Shown here in pieces: positions 8,347 to 14,769 of a stretch of DNA of 23,290 nt (position 1 is its first letter; the number at the start of each line of letters is the position of its first letter). The notes under the pieces were generated by a model. The model did no database searches. It saw nothing but the letters and a program-made list of their open reading frames with translations, and was not told the DNA's origin. This stretch comes from JBFXAN01 sp050184225 (GTDB taxonomy: Bacteria > Chloroflexota > Dehalococcoidia > CAUJGQ01). Position numbers and translations under genes: made by a program. Where the stretch lies: contig JBFXAN010000097.1 in assembly GCA_050184225.1 (NCBI GenBank), forward strand, positions 1 to 23,290. Direction: 5' to 3'.

Positions 8347-8428
8347 GCTCCGCCTCCTTGGTGGCATTGATCATGGAAGCACACTCACGCGCTAGAGGGA
8401 AAAGCGAACCGGAAGTTCAGTACAGAGA

Positions 8429-8487
8429 CACCGAGACACCGAGATATCAAGACGCTAAGAGAACACATAAAACCTGGTGTCTTGGTG
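8429..8487. repeat. degenerate CACCAAGACACC-type inverted repeat, copy 1
   Basis: CACCGAGACACC at 8429-8440 pairs 11 of 12 with GGTGTCTTGGTG at 8476-8487. The left side also shows a tandem 8-9-nt periodicity (GAGACACC repeated). It lies between two co-directional minus-strand genes and belongs to the same family as 17742-17804. Confidence 0.65.
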
Positions 8488-8501
8488 CTGAATTAGAACG
8501 A

Positions 8502-8993
8502 TCAGAAGGTGCGGCCGAGTGCCTGGTCCCAGGGCTGGGGTGCGGCAACGCGCACGATCACATCCTCCCGATCCCGCGCATACAGATAGAGGTGGGCGAA
8601 GAACTCCACCTCTGGGAGGGGGTATTCCGGGTTGATGCAGAGGAACGGCATCGGCCAGGGGTTGCGCACGCCGGGGGCACAGCGCACCTCGATCCGGCGT
8701 CCGATGCGCAGGCGATAGGTCACGCCGGGAAACCGCTGCGACGGGACATCGAGGTAGCCCTGCCGGCGGAGCGCGTCCCAGCGTTCATCGCCGAGGGTGG
8801 TGCGGGCGATCTCATCGGCGCGGGAGCGAGCGACGGAATAATCGTCGCGTGTGAAGTCATTCCCGGCCGATCGCTTGGGCAGAAAGTCCCACCGGCGCAG
8901 CCAGGGGCGCTCGATCTCACCACCGTCGTCGGCCGCGATCGGCTCCGGCGGCTCACCACCGCCACCCAACAGCCAGCGAATGAATCGGCGCAT
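8502..8993 (-). CDS. conserved hypothetical protein, possible metal-binding or E2-like fold
   Basis: A 163-aa protein I cannot name. It begins MRRFIRWLLGGGG, then a charged region, then a compact domain: ARTTLGDERWDALRRQGYLD (helix and strand), VPSQRFPGVTYRLRIGRRIE (hairpin), CAPGVRNPWPMPFLCINP and YPLPEVEFFAHLYLYARD (helix), DVIVRVA. Two cysteines flank a Pro-rich loop. The LCINPEYPLP stretch recalls, by eye only, the cysteine-containing region of E2-like or zinc-binding domains. Start at 8993 has AGGA 6 nt upstream; an in-frame ATG at 9041 would translate through the flanking inverted repeat and is rejected. It follows the small Gly-Gly-ending gene on the same strand. Confidence 0.65.
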   Translation of the reverse strand: MRRFIRWLLGGGGEPPEPIAADDGGEIERPWLRRWDFLPKRSAGNDFTRDDYSVARSRADEIARTTLGDERWDALRRQGYLDVPSQRFPGVTYRLRIGRRIEVRCAPGVRNPWPMPFLCINPEYPLPEVEFFAHLYLYARDREDVIVRVAAPQPWDQALGRTF

Positions 8994-8997
8994 ACCC

Positions 8998-9057
8998 GTT
9001 CCTGGCCCCTGGTTCACGGCTCCTGGTCCCATCGCTCGCAAACCAGGAACCAGGAAC
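8998..9057. repeat. CCAGGAACCAGGAAC-type inverted repeat
   Basis: GTTCCTGGCCCCTGGT at 8998-9013 pairs 14 of 16 with ACCAGGAACCAGGAAC at 9042-9057, loop 28 nt; a further CTCCTGGT occurs in the loop. The unit is a tandem 7-8-mer (ACCAGGA). It fills most of the gap between the stop at 9068 and the start at 8993 and includes the likely ribosome-binding site of the downstream gene. Confidence 0.75.
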
Positions 9058-9067
9058 AGCGTCGAGA

Positions 9068-9304
9068 CTAGCCGCCGGCGATCGGCGCGATGATCTGATA
9101 TTCGGTCACGGTGCGATCGAATGGGGCATCATCGATCACGTGCTCATCGCCGACCTTCTTCGAGATCAGGCAGCCGTTGGCACGCGCCTCTTCGAGGATG
9201 CGCTCCGCCTCGGCGATCCGAGCGCGTGCCTCCTCGGTATCCGTCTCGATGTCCCACTCGATTACCTGGTGACCGCGCCGGTTCGCAACAATGATGCGAC
9301 CCAT
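9068..9304 (-). CDS. small protein with C-terminal Gly-Gly, possible ubiquitin-like/MoaD-like
   Basis: A 78-aa protein, MGRIIVANRRGHQV at the start and TEYQIIAPIAGG at the end. Expected secondary structure is strand (GRIIVANR), strand (HQVIEWD), a 25-residue helix (TEEARARIAEAERILEEA), then strands CLISKKV, HVIDD and VTEYQIIAP, and a terminal Gly-Gly. That order and the 'xPxxGG' ending resemble beta-grasp carrier proteins such as MoaD/ThiS, but the rest of the sequence does not obviously match them, so function is left open. Start at 9304 is set by GGAGG 6 nt upstream; ATGs at 9310 and 9343 lie at or before that site. A good sigma-70-like promoter is 60 nt upstream. The next gene, same strand, is the unknown protein at 8502-8993. 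Confidence 0.7.
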   Translation of the reverse strand: MGRIIVANRRGHQVIEWDIETDTEEARARIAEAERILEEARANGCLISKKVGDEHVIDDAPFDRTVTEYQIIAPIAGG

Positions 9305-9363
9305 CGTCATCCTCCATCCACCACTTCGCGGGGTCCACTCCAACGTTCGGGGCGAGTGCGCCT

Positions 9364-9392
9364 ACTGTAAACCGTCACGTCACCAGTGCCAA
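9364..9392 (-). promoter_or_regulatory. sigma-70-like promoter for the Gly-Gly small protein
   Basis: On the minus strand TTGGCA (9387-9392) and TACAGT (9364-9369) are separated by exactly 17 nt. The -10 box is 59 nt before the chosen ATG at 9304. Confidence 0.55.
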
Positions 9393-9575
9393 GCCCCACC
9401 CTGTGCGGATAACACCTTCGCGAGGATGATTCCACAGGGGCGAGTGATGCGGATAGCTCGGCGTAACGTTCGCGACGCTGGTAGGGTAGAGTGCGGAGTT
9501 GTGCCGCGCGTCCGGCCGGCGGACCGGCGCCGAGCGCGGCCGGAATGACCCACGCTCAGATTGAGGAGGCGCGCG

Positions 9576-10220
9576 ATGGACGTGTACCGTGACGGCGATA
9601 TTGAAGTGCTCCGTCTGGGGCCGCTCGGTCCCTATGGGAACAACGCCTACATCATTGCCGATGGCGCGGCCAAGCAGAGCTTGATCGTCGACATGCCGGC
9701 TGAGGGCGAGAAGCTGCTGGAAGCGCTGGGCGACGCCAACGTGCAGGCGATCGTCGCCACCCACTGGCACCCGGACCACTGGATGTCGTACGACCTCGTG
9801 CGCGGTACGACCAAGGCGCCGGTCTACGTCCACGAGCAGGAGATCAAGATCCCGGCGGAGCGGATCGACGCCCGCGTCAAGGACGGTGACGAAATCCGCG
9901 TCGGCTCGGCCCGGGTGCGCGTGATCCACACGCCCGGCCACACGCCGGGCAGCATCTGCCTGCGTCTTGGAAGGATGGTGCTCACCGGCGACACGCTGTT
10001 CCCCGGTGGTCCCGGCCGCACGCAGACGCCGGATGACCTGCAAACGGTGATTCGATCGATCGTCGAGCGGTTGCACACGCTTGACGATGGCGTTCTCGTC
10101 TGGCCGGGCCACGGCGACACGACGACGATTGGGCAGTCAAAGACTGAATACGAGCAGTTCGCGCTGCGTTCACATCGGCCGGACCTTGCCGGCGATGTGC
10201 TGTGGAACACGGCGGAGTAG
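9576..10220 (+). CDS. metallo-beta-lactamase-fold hydrolase (glyoxalase II-like)
   Basis: A 214-aa MBL-fold enzyme. Metal-binding motifs are complete: H-x-H-x-D-H in ATHWHPDHW (residues 62-67), HTPGHTPGS near 126, GDTLFPGGPGR near 147 and WPGHGDTTTIG near 178. Spacing and the SLIVDMPAEGEKLLEAL strand-helix pair resemble hydroxyacylglutathione hydrolase/glyoxalase II-type thioester hydrolases, but without the C-terminal glutathione-binding domain, so substrate is unknown. GAGGAGG lies 6 nt before the ATG at 9576, which decides the start over an in-frame TTG at 9561. The gene stands alone between a divergent small gene and the convergent tatA. Confidence 0.85.
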   Translation: MDVYRDGDIEVLRLGPLGPYGNNAYIIADGAAKQSLIVDMPAEGEKLLEALGDANVQAIVATHWHPDHWMSYDLVRGTTKAPVYVHEQEIKIPAERIDARVKDGDEIRVGSARVRVIHTPGHTPGSICLRLGRMVLTGDTLFPGGPGRTQTPDDLQTVIRSIVERLHTLDDGVLVWPGHGDTTTIGQSKTEYEQFALRSHRPDLAGDVLWNTAE

Positions 10221-10227
10221 TCCGCGG

Positions 10228-10281
10228 ACACGACGAAGCGCGCCGCTCTCAGGTTTTCAGGGGCGGCGCGCTTCGTCGTGT
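10228..10281. terminator. bidirectional GC-rich hairpin terminator between convergent genes
   Basis: ACACGACGAAGCGCGCCGC (10228-10246) and its exact complement (10263-10281), 19 of 19 bp, loop of 16 nt, followed on the plus strand by a short T-rich stretch (TTTGATTCT) that runs into the tatA 3' end. It lies directly after the MBL stop (10220) and before the tatA stop (10289), so it can serve both. Confidence 0.8.
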
Positions 10282-10288
10282 TTGATTC

Positions 10289-10579
10289 TCAGCTGGTCGG
10301 CTTGGAGTCGGGCGGCCTGAAATCCCCTACGGAAACCGGTGCTCCACGATCGGGAGGTGCGACGGTTGCAACAGGTTCAGACGCTTTTGCCTCGATCTGT
10401 TCCATCTGCTCCTTATGCACCGCATCGGCAACGTCTTCATCGCGCGACGACTTCTTGAATTCCTTGATGCTCTTTCCGAGCGCCCCACCGATATCGCCGA
10501 GCTTGCTTGCGCCGAATATGAGTATGATGGCGAGCACAATCAAGATCAGCTCAGTCGGACCCAGCGAACCTAAGCGCAT
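10289..10579 (-). CDS. tatA: twin-arginine translocase subunit TatA/TatE family
   Basis: A 96-aa protein with the TatA plan: short N-terminus, one membrane helix (ELILIVLAIILIFGA, about residues 10-24), the FGASKLGDIGGALGKSIKEF hinge and amphipathic helix, then a hydrophilic acidic tail ending PPDSKPTS. TatA forms the pore-like part of the Tat system for folded proteins; tatC is not in this window. A strong GGGAGG lies 7 nt before the ATG, and a promoter candidate lies about 65 nt upstream. It could be annotated TatA or TatB/E; the FGxxKLP-type hinge and length favour TatA/E. Confidence 0.93.
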   Translation of the reverse strand: MRLGSLGPTELILIVLAIILIFGASKLGDIGGALGKSIKEFKKSSRDEDVADAVHKEQMEQIEAKASEPVATVAPPDRGAPVSVGDFRPPDSKPTS

Positions 10580-10641
10580 GAGATCCCTCCCCGTTCACCC
10601 CTCTGGTGGCGTCGCGACGTCCGCATCCACCCTCTCACTTG

Positions 10642-10671
10642 AGAATAGCACCCGTCGAGAAAAGGGGTCAA
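10642..10671 (-). promoter_or_regulatory. sigma-70-like promoter for tatA
   Basis: On the minus strand TTGACC (10666-10671) and TATTCT (10642-10647) are 18 nt apart, with the -10 box 62 nt before the tatA ATG. It is inside a 135-bp gap that contains no gene. Confidence 0.5.
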
Positions 10672-10714
10672 CGAGCTTTGCCTCCGGCCACCCCGCGACG
10701 TTGATGGTCAACCG

Positions 10715-11929
10715 TCAGCGGGCCGCCACCCGACCGAGCAATCGCATGGCTCGGCTGAGGGCGTCGAGGGAGTGGGCAGGCAGGAAGAGGTCGATATATG
10801 GGAGCGCCGCCGCCATGCCACGCGCAACCGGCTGATAGCCGGGATGGCCGAGCAGGGGGTTGAGCCAGATGACGCGGTAGGCTCGCCTTCTCAGTCCGGC
10901 CATCGCCGTTTGCAGTTCACCGATGTCACCGCGTTCCCAGCCGTCGGAAATGATCACGACGACCGTCCGCGAATCGACGCGCCATCGGGCGTGTGTCCGT
11001 TCGAACTGGGCGAGACAGCGGCCGATGCTGGTGCCGCCGCTCCACGCGTCGACGTCCCGTGTGATCCGGCGCAGCGCCTCGTCGTAAGACCGGGTTTTCA
11101 GCAGGTGGGTCACATCATGGAGCCGCGTGCTGAAGACGAAGGTGCTGATACCGCGCAGTTCGTTCTGCATCGCGAAGAGCAGCTGGAGCAGGTGACGGCT
11201 GTAGTGGTCCATCGAGCCGCTCACGTCGCAGATCACCGTCAGGCGCAGCCGCCGCACGCGCCGCCGCCGGCGGATGAGATGGACGACCTCGCCGCCGTGA
11301 CGGGCGGCGTGGCGCAGGCTGCGACGAAGGTCGATCGCGTCGCCGCGATGAGAGAAGCGCCGCCGTCGTGAGAACGCCGACGCCAACCGCGGCGCGATGA
11401 CGCGGATCGTATGGCGGGCGCGGGCCAGATCGCGGTCGTCATACGTGGCGAAGTCCTTCACGGTCAGGAGGTCGGCGCTGCCGGCCGTCGCCTCCGGATT
11501 GTCGCCCTCGCTCGAGTGTGCCGCACGGCCGATCGCTGCCACAAGCTCATGTCCGACCGTGGACCCGCCGGATGGCGTCGGGCGGTCGATCGGTTCAGCC
11601 AGCGGCAGCGCCGGTTCCTCCGGGTCCCAGGCCGGCCAGTAGAGGTCAAAGAGCAGGTCGAACAGGTCCAGGCGCTCGCGGTCGGAGACGAGGTTGGCGC
11701 GGAGCGCGATCTGCACGTCCTCTTTGGAGCACGGATCGATCAGCCGGATGCCGCGCGCCGCGTCGATCAGCCGGCCGGCGGTGACCTCGAAGCCGGCCGC
11801 GCGGAGCACACGGCCAAAGTTCACCAGGTTGCCGGAGATCGTGCGGCGCCGCTCGGCCAACCCGGTCATTACCTGAGCGAATGATGGGACGTGACCGGGG
11901 CGTTCTCGGCGACGACGGGTGGATGGCAT
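10715..11929 (-). CDS. coxE: CoxE-like VWA domain protein
   Basis: A 404-aa VWA protein of the CoxE type. The metal-ion-dependent adhesion site is complete: D235-x-S-x-S in CDVSGSMDHYS, T300 in SGGTSIG, D329 in VIISDGWERGD. The N-terminal ~200 residues are helical and contain a GFEVTAGRLIDAARG segment typical of these proteins; an Arg-rich stretch (RRRRRVRRLRL) precedes the VWA core. CoxE works with the MoxR-type ATPase CoxD in maturing the molybdenum-copper site of aerobic CO dehydrogenase; related pairs serve other molybdo-hydroxylases. The frame is open far upstream, but that part lies within the ATPase gene; the ATG at 11929 is 4 nt after its stop. A second ATG at 11869 is possible. Confidence 0.82.
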   Translation of the reverse strand: MPSTRRRRERPGHVPSFAQVMTGLAERRRTISGNLVNFGRVLRAAGFEVTAGRLIDAARGIRLIDPCSKEDVQIALRANLVSDRERLDLFDLLFDLYWPAWDPEEPALPLAEPIDRPTPSGGSTVGHELVAAIGRAAHSSEGDNPEATAGSADLLTVKDFATYDDRDLARARHTIRVIAPRLASAFSRRRRFSHRGDAIDLRRSLRHAARHGGEVVHLIRRRRRVRRLRLTVICDVSGSMDHYSRHLLQLLFAMQNELRGISTFVFSTRLHDVTHLLKTRSYDEALRRITRDVDAWSGGTSIGRCLAQFERTHARWRVDSRTVVVIISDGWERGDIGELQTAMAGLRRRAYRVIWLNPLLGHPGYQPVARGMAAALPYIDLFLPAHSLDALSRAMRLLGRVAAR

Positions 11930-11933
11930 GGGA

Positions 11934-12827
11934 TCAGGCAGGTACCTCGACGCGCTGCAGGAGTGCCTCGATGCCGGCGGCGCGGATCGCGTCGATGTCA
12001 TCACTGTACTTGAAGATCGTGCCGAGGGTGTCGTCGACGACCTCCGGATCGAGCGCATCGCGATGAAGCGCGACCAACGCCCGCGCCCAATCGATCGACT
12101 CGGCGACCCCGGGGCGCTTGTAATAGTCCTCTCGCCGCACGGTCTGCATGAAGGCGGCGATCTGGCGGGCCAGGTCCACATCGAGACCCGGCACCTTCGC
12201 GAACAGGATTTCCAGCTCGCGTTCGAAGCTTGGGTAGGGAACCCAGAGGTAGAGGCAGCGTCGCTTCAACGCGTCGTTGATCTCGCGCGTCCGGTTGCTG
12301 GTGAGGATGACGAGCGGCGGATGATCGGCGCTGATCGTGCCCAGTTCGGGAATGGTCACCTGGAAATCGGAGAGGATTTCCAGCAGAAACGCTTCGAACT
12401 CTTCGTCGGCCCGATCGATCTCGTCGATCAGCAAGACCGGGGGCGTCGCCCCGTTCGGCGTGATCGCATCGAGCAGCGGCCGCCGGATCAGGTATTCTTC
12501 GCTGAAGATCTCCCGGCCCAGATCCTCGGTGCGGCTGCCTTCGCCCATCCTGATCCGCAGCAGCTGCTTCGGGTAGTTCCACTCATAGAGCGCGTGTGAC
12601 GCGTCTAATCCCTCGTAGCACTGCAAGCGGATCAGCCGCGTATTGAGGACACGGGCGAGCACCTTGGCGATCTCGGTCTTGCCGACGCCCGCTTCGCCTT
12701 CGAGAAACAGCGGCTTGCCGAGCCGCTGTGCGAGAAAGACGGTGGTCGCGATCGGCCGGTCGGCGAAGTACGCTTCAGCAGCGAGCGCCGCCTGCACATG
12801 TTCGATGCTGGCGAAGGGGTCGGTCAT
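11934..12827 (-). CDS. coxD: MoxR/CoxD-type AAA+ ATPase
   Basis: A 297-aa AAA+ ATPase: Walker A GEAGVGKT (44-51), Walker B VLLIDEID (131-138), sensor 1 TSNRTREINDALKRR (176-190, including the arginine finger), and a C-terminal lid with DYYKRPGVAESIDWARAL. This is the MoxR pattern and closely resembles CoxD, which uses ATP to remodel apo-CO dehydrogenase during cofactor assembly. It lies 13 nt after the XdhC-domain gene and 4 nt before the VWA gene, a typical maturation set. Start is at 12827; the frame upstream overlaps the XdhC gene and is unlikely. No strong Shine-Dalgarno is visible, consistent with coupling. Confidence 0.87.
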   Translation of the reverse strand: MTDPFASIEHVQAALAAEAYFADRPIATTVFLAQRLGKPLFLEGEAGVGKTEIAKVLARVLNTRLIRLQCYEGLDASHALYEWNYPKQLLRIRMGEGSRTEDLGREIFSEEYLIRRPLLDAITPNGATPPVLLIDEIDRADEEFEAFLLEILSDFQVTIPELGTISADHPPLVILTSNRTREINDALKRRCLYLWVPYPSFERELEILFAKVPGLDVDLARQIAAFMQTVRREDYYKRPGVAESIDWARALVALHRDALDPEVVDDTLGTIFKYSDDIDAIRAAGIEALLQRVEVPA

Positions 12828-12840
12828 CGGAGGCACTGCT

Positions 12841-13158
12841 CTATGCGCCGCTGATCCGCTCGACGAAGACATCCATGATGCCGCCGCAGATCTTGTCTTC
12901 GCCGTCGAGCGGCTCGGTGAGATCGACGATGACGACGGCGGGCTCGCCCGATTCGAGCACTTCCATCGCCTTCTGCCAGACCTCGGCTTCGCCGCAACCG
13001 CCGCCGATCGTGCCGAAGAACGACCCATCAGGCCGGACGATCATCTTGGCGCCCGCCTTGCGCGGCGTCGAGCCGCGCGTCCGCGCGACCGTGGCCATGA
13101 CCACGGGTTCGCCCTGCTCCATCGCCCGCGCGATCTCGACATAGACTTCGTTGCTCAT
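12841..13158 (-). CDS. XdhC/CoxI N-terminal-domain protein
   Basis: A 105-aa protein consisting only of the XdhC_CoxI domain: ATVARTRGSTPRKAGAKM (22-39), GTIGGGCGEAEVW (49-61), and a closing DKICGGIMDVFVE (88-100). Full XdhC proteins are about 250-370 aa with a C-terminal Rossmann domain; that part is absent and there is no sign of a frameshifted remainder. Small stand-alone forms exist in cox clusters. XdhC-type proteins bind molybdenum cofactor and pass it to hydroxylases after sulfuration. First gene of the three-gene maturation operon. The start ATG at 13158 has only a weak GGTGA upstream. Confidence 0.87.
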   Translation of the reverse strand: MSNEVYVEIARAMEQGEPVVMATVARTRGSTPRKAGAKMIVRPDGSFFGTIGGGCGEAEVWQKAMEVLESGEPAVVIVDLTEPLDGEDKICGGIMDVFVERISGA

Positions 13159-13329
13159 CGTCGCGTCACCGTGTGCTGATCATCCGTTGCCGGTAGCTTC
13201 AGTTTACCACGGATGAGCTCAAACATACGGGTTGCCGCGACAGCATCGCCTTGACGAACAGACGTGCGCATGGCACGCTTTGCGTAGCCGGCATAGGCGG
13301 CTAAGCAGATTCAGAGGATGGAGCGGCGC

Positions 13330-13761
13330 GTGTACACAGGAACGGCCAAGGGCCGCCGCCAGCAGCAGGGCCTTCCCGTCACGGATCGTGCTGGACGTGC
13401 GATCGGGCGACTGATCGGCCGTCAGTATCACAAGTTGATCACGCGATCTGACCAGATCCTTCGATCGCCGCCCGGGTTCGGCTTCGATGTCTGGGCGATG
13501 GACTTCTATGTGCTCCCCCGCGTCGACGAGATCGTCGTCGAAGACCGCGTCAACCGGTGCATCTACCGCAGCACCGCCGCTAATTTCATCGAGCACCGCA
13601 TCCAGATCAATCGCGGTGCGGGACCACAGTACGTCCTGCCGCTGAGCTACTGGCAGTCTGAAGAGAAGAGCAAGCCGTCCGCTGCGTCTCAACCAGACGC
13701 GGCATCCCAGACAGCACCGCAGTTACCCTCACCGTCAGTCAGTCAGCGGCGGCTGCTATAG
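13330..13761 (+). CDS. hypothetical protein
   Basis: An unrecognised 143-aa protein. The N-terminus is basic and polar (TGTAKGRRQQQGLPVTD), followed by a compact part rich in aromatic and Arg residues (GFGFDVWAMDFYVLPRVDE, NFIEHRIQINRG, YVLPLSYW) and a Ser/Pro/Gln-rich tail. I prefer the GTG at 13330 because GGAG sits 6 nt upstream; the ATG at 13318 has AGAGG directly against it with no spacer. A minus-strand frame also crosses this DNA, but its product is rich in Arg/Cys and has no family resemblance, while this strand has the more protein-like composition. No membrane segment or signal peptide. Confidence 0.6.
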   Translation: MYTGTAKGRRQQQGLPVTDRAGRAIGRLIGRQYHKLITRSDQILRSPPGFGFDVWAMDFYVLPRVDEIVVEDRVNRCIYRSTAANFIEHRIQINRGAGPQYVLPLSYWQSEEKSKPSAASQPDAASQTAPQLPSPSVSQRRLL

Positions 13762-13910
13762 GCACCGTGCCAGCACATGGCTCTCGAATATCCGCGCCGG
13801 ACTCGTCGCTTGAGGTGTCCGGCTTTTGCAATGCAACCCTCTCCCCGGCAGCCACACGGGTGGATTAGGCTCCGTGCAGAACGATCTCGCGCTGCCGCAG
13901 GAGGCCGAAC

Positions 13911-14138
13911 ATGCCGGACAAGACGTACAAGCTGATTGAGTTGGTCGGCGTCTCCGAGGAGTCAACCGAACACGCCATTCGCAACGCGATCACCCGCGCG
14001 AGCGAAACGCTGCGCGGCCTCGACTGGTTTGAGGTCGTCGAAACCCGCGGCACCGTTCACGAGGGCAAGGTAGCGCAGTTCCAGGTGACCTTGAAGGTGG
14101 GCTTCCGCATCATGTCGCCGGATGAGATGAGAGGCTGA
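13911..14138 (+). CDS. dodecin family flavin-binding protein
   Basis: A 75-aa dodecin: YKLIELVGVSEESTEHAIRN at the start, ITRASETLRGLDWFEVVETR in the middle and VAQFQVTLKVGFRI near the end, the full length of the family. W39 and Q58 are the expected flavin-stacking and flavin-contacting positions. Dodecins form hollow dodecamers that store and protect against free flavin (riboflavin, FMN or FAD) in the cytoplasm. AGGAGG lies 6 nt before the ATG. The gene stands alone after a 149-bp gap in which I see no gene or clear promoter; a repeat element follows its stop. Confidence 0.95.
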   Translation: MPDKTYKLIELVGVSEESTEHAIRNAITRASETLRGLDWFEVVETRGTVHEGKVAQFQVTLKVGFRIMSPDEMRG

Positions 14139-14146
14139 ATCGGGAT

Positions 14147-14316
14147 GGCCCTCACCCCCGGCCCCTCTCCCGCCGAGCGGGAGAGGGGAGCCTGATCGGC
14201 ACATAACTTCCAGTATCTCCCGCCACCAGATCAACCACCAACGGTCAAGCTGGCCGTATCGGTTGATTTAGGCTCCCCACTCCCGCTCGGCGGGAGAGGG
14301 GCCCGGGGTGAGGGCC
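14147..14316. repeat. 170-bp REPIN-like palindromic element, CCCTCACCCCCGGCCCCTCT type, copy 1
   Basis: Two about 49-nt arms in inverted orientation (14147-14195 and 14268-14316) flank a 72-nt centre. Each arm is itself a hairpin (CCCCTCTCCCGC / CGA / GCGGGAGAGGGG). The left arm matches that of the copy at 19616-19783 with one difference in 49, while the centres are unrelated. It fills the gap between the convergent dodecin and HIT genes. The centre has a further small palindrome, ATCAACC...GGTTGAT. Confidence 0.88.
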
Positions 14317-14325
14317 GTATCCGGT

Positions 14326-14667
14326 CTAGCCTTCCGGGCCGAGCTTGCGGCCGCCGACGACGTGCAGGTGGAGGTGATAGATGGTCATGCCGCTGTCGCC
14401 GAGCACGTTGAACGCGCAGCGGTAGCCGCTTTCGTAGACGCCTTCCTGCTTCGCGACCTCGTTCGCGGCGTGGAACATGCGGGTGAGCACCTCGCCGTGC
14501 TCCGGCCCGATGTGTTGCACATGGGGGATGTGCTGCTTGGGGATGACGAGCACATGCACCGGCGCCCGCGGGTTGATGTCGCGGATCGCGAAGACAAGGT
14601 CATCGTCGTAGACCTTGTCTACCGGGATGTCGCCGGCCAGCATCAAGCAGAAGAGACAGTCGTTCAT
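14326..14667 (-). CDS. HIT family protein (HINT-like nucleotide hydrolase)
   Basis: A 113-aa histidine-triad protein: C4-x-x-C7 in NDCLFCLML, FAIRDINPRAPVHVLVIPK (27-44), KQHIPHV, and the triad H98-x-H100-x-H102 in TIYHLHLHVVGG. This is the HINT branch, which hydrolyses adenosine phosphoramidates and related nucleotides in the cytoplasm. The start at 14667 is where family similarity begins. No Shine-Dalgarno is present: the AT of the start codon lies at the edge of a tandem repeat (14672-14767 arms), so the leader is made of repeat sequence. The gene follows the acyl-CoA dehydrogenase-like gene on the same strand. Confidence 0.92.
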   Translation of the reverse strand: MNDCLFCLMLAGDIPVDKVYDDDLVFAIRDINPRAPVHVLVIPKQHIPHVQHIGPEHGEVLTRMFHAANEVAKQEGVYESGYRCAFNVLGDSGMTIYHLHLHVVGGRKLGPEG

Positions 14668-14671
14668 GGGC

Positions 14672-14767
14672 AATCGGCAATGGGCAATCGGCAATGGGGA
14701 ACGTGAAAGCAGCCGGGTAGGTGGTTCGTAGTCACCGGACCCGACTGCCGATTGCCCATTGCCGATT
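14672..14767. repeat. tandem-heptamer inverted repeat, GGCAATC/GGCAATG type, copy 1
   Basis: A 22-nt perfect pairing (14672-14693 with 14746-14767). Each arm consists of tandem 7-mers GGCAATC/GGCAATG. The element occupies essentially the whole space between the stop codon at 14770 and the HIT start codon at 14667. Confidence 0.85.
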
Positions 14768-14769
14768 CC

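Noticed and set aside
9393..9575. Promoter for the MBL-fold gene (TAGAGT near 9486)
   Set aside because: No acceptable -35 box at 16-18 nt upstream.
11930..12181. N-terminal extension of the VWA protein to 12181
   Set aside because: It would be read wholly inside the MoxR ATPase gene and has Ser/Arg-rich shadow composition; an ATG 4 nt after the ATPase stop is preferred.
13219..13692. 157-codon minus-strand open frame
   Set aside because: Weaker composition and no start signal; the plus-strand frame has a spaced GGAG and compact aromatic-rich core. Not excluded with certainty.
14147..14316. Insertion-sequence or MITE interpretation of the 170-bp element
   Set aside because: No target-site duplication I could identify, no transposase, and the centre is not shared with the second copy; a REP-doublet fits better.
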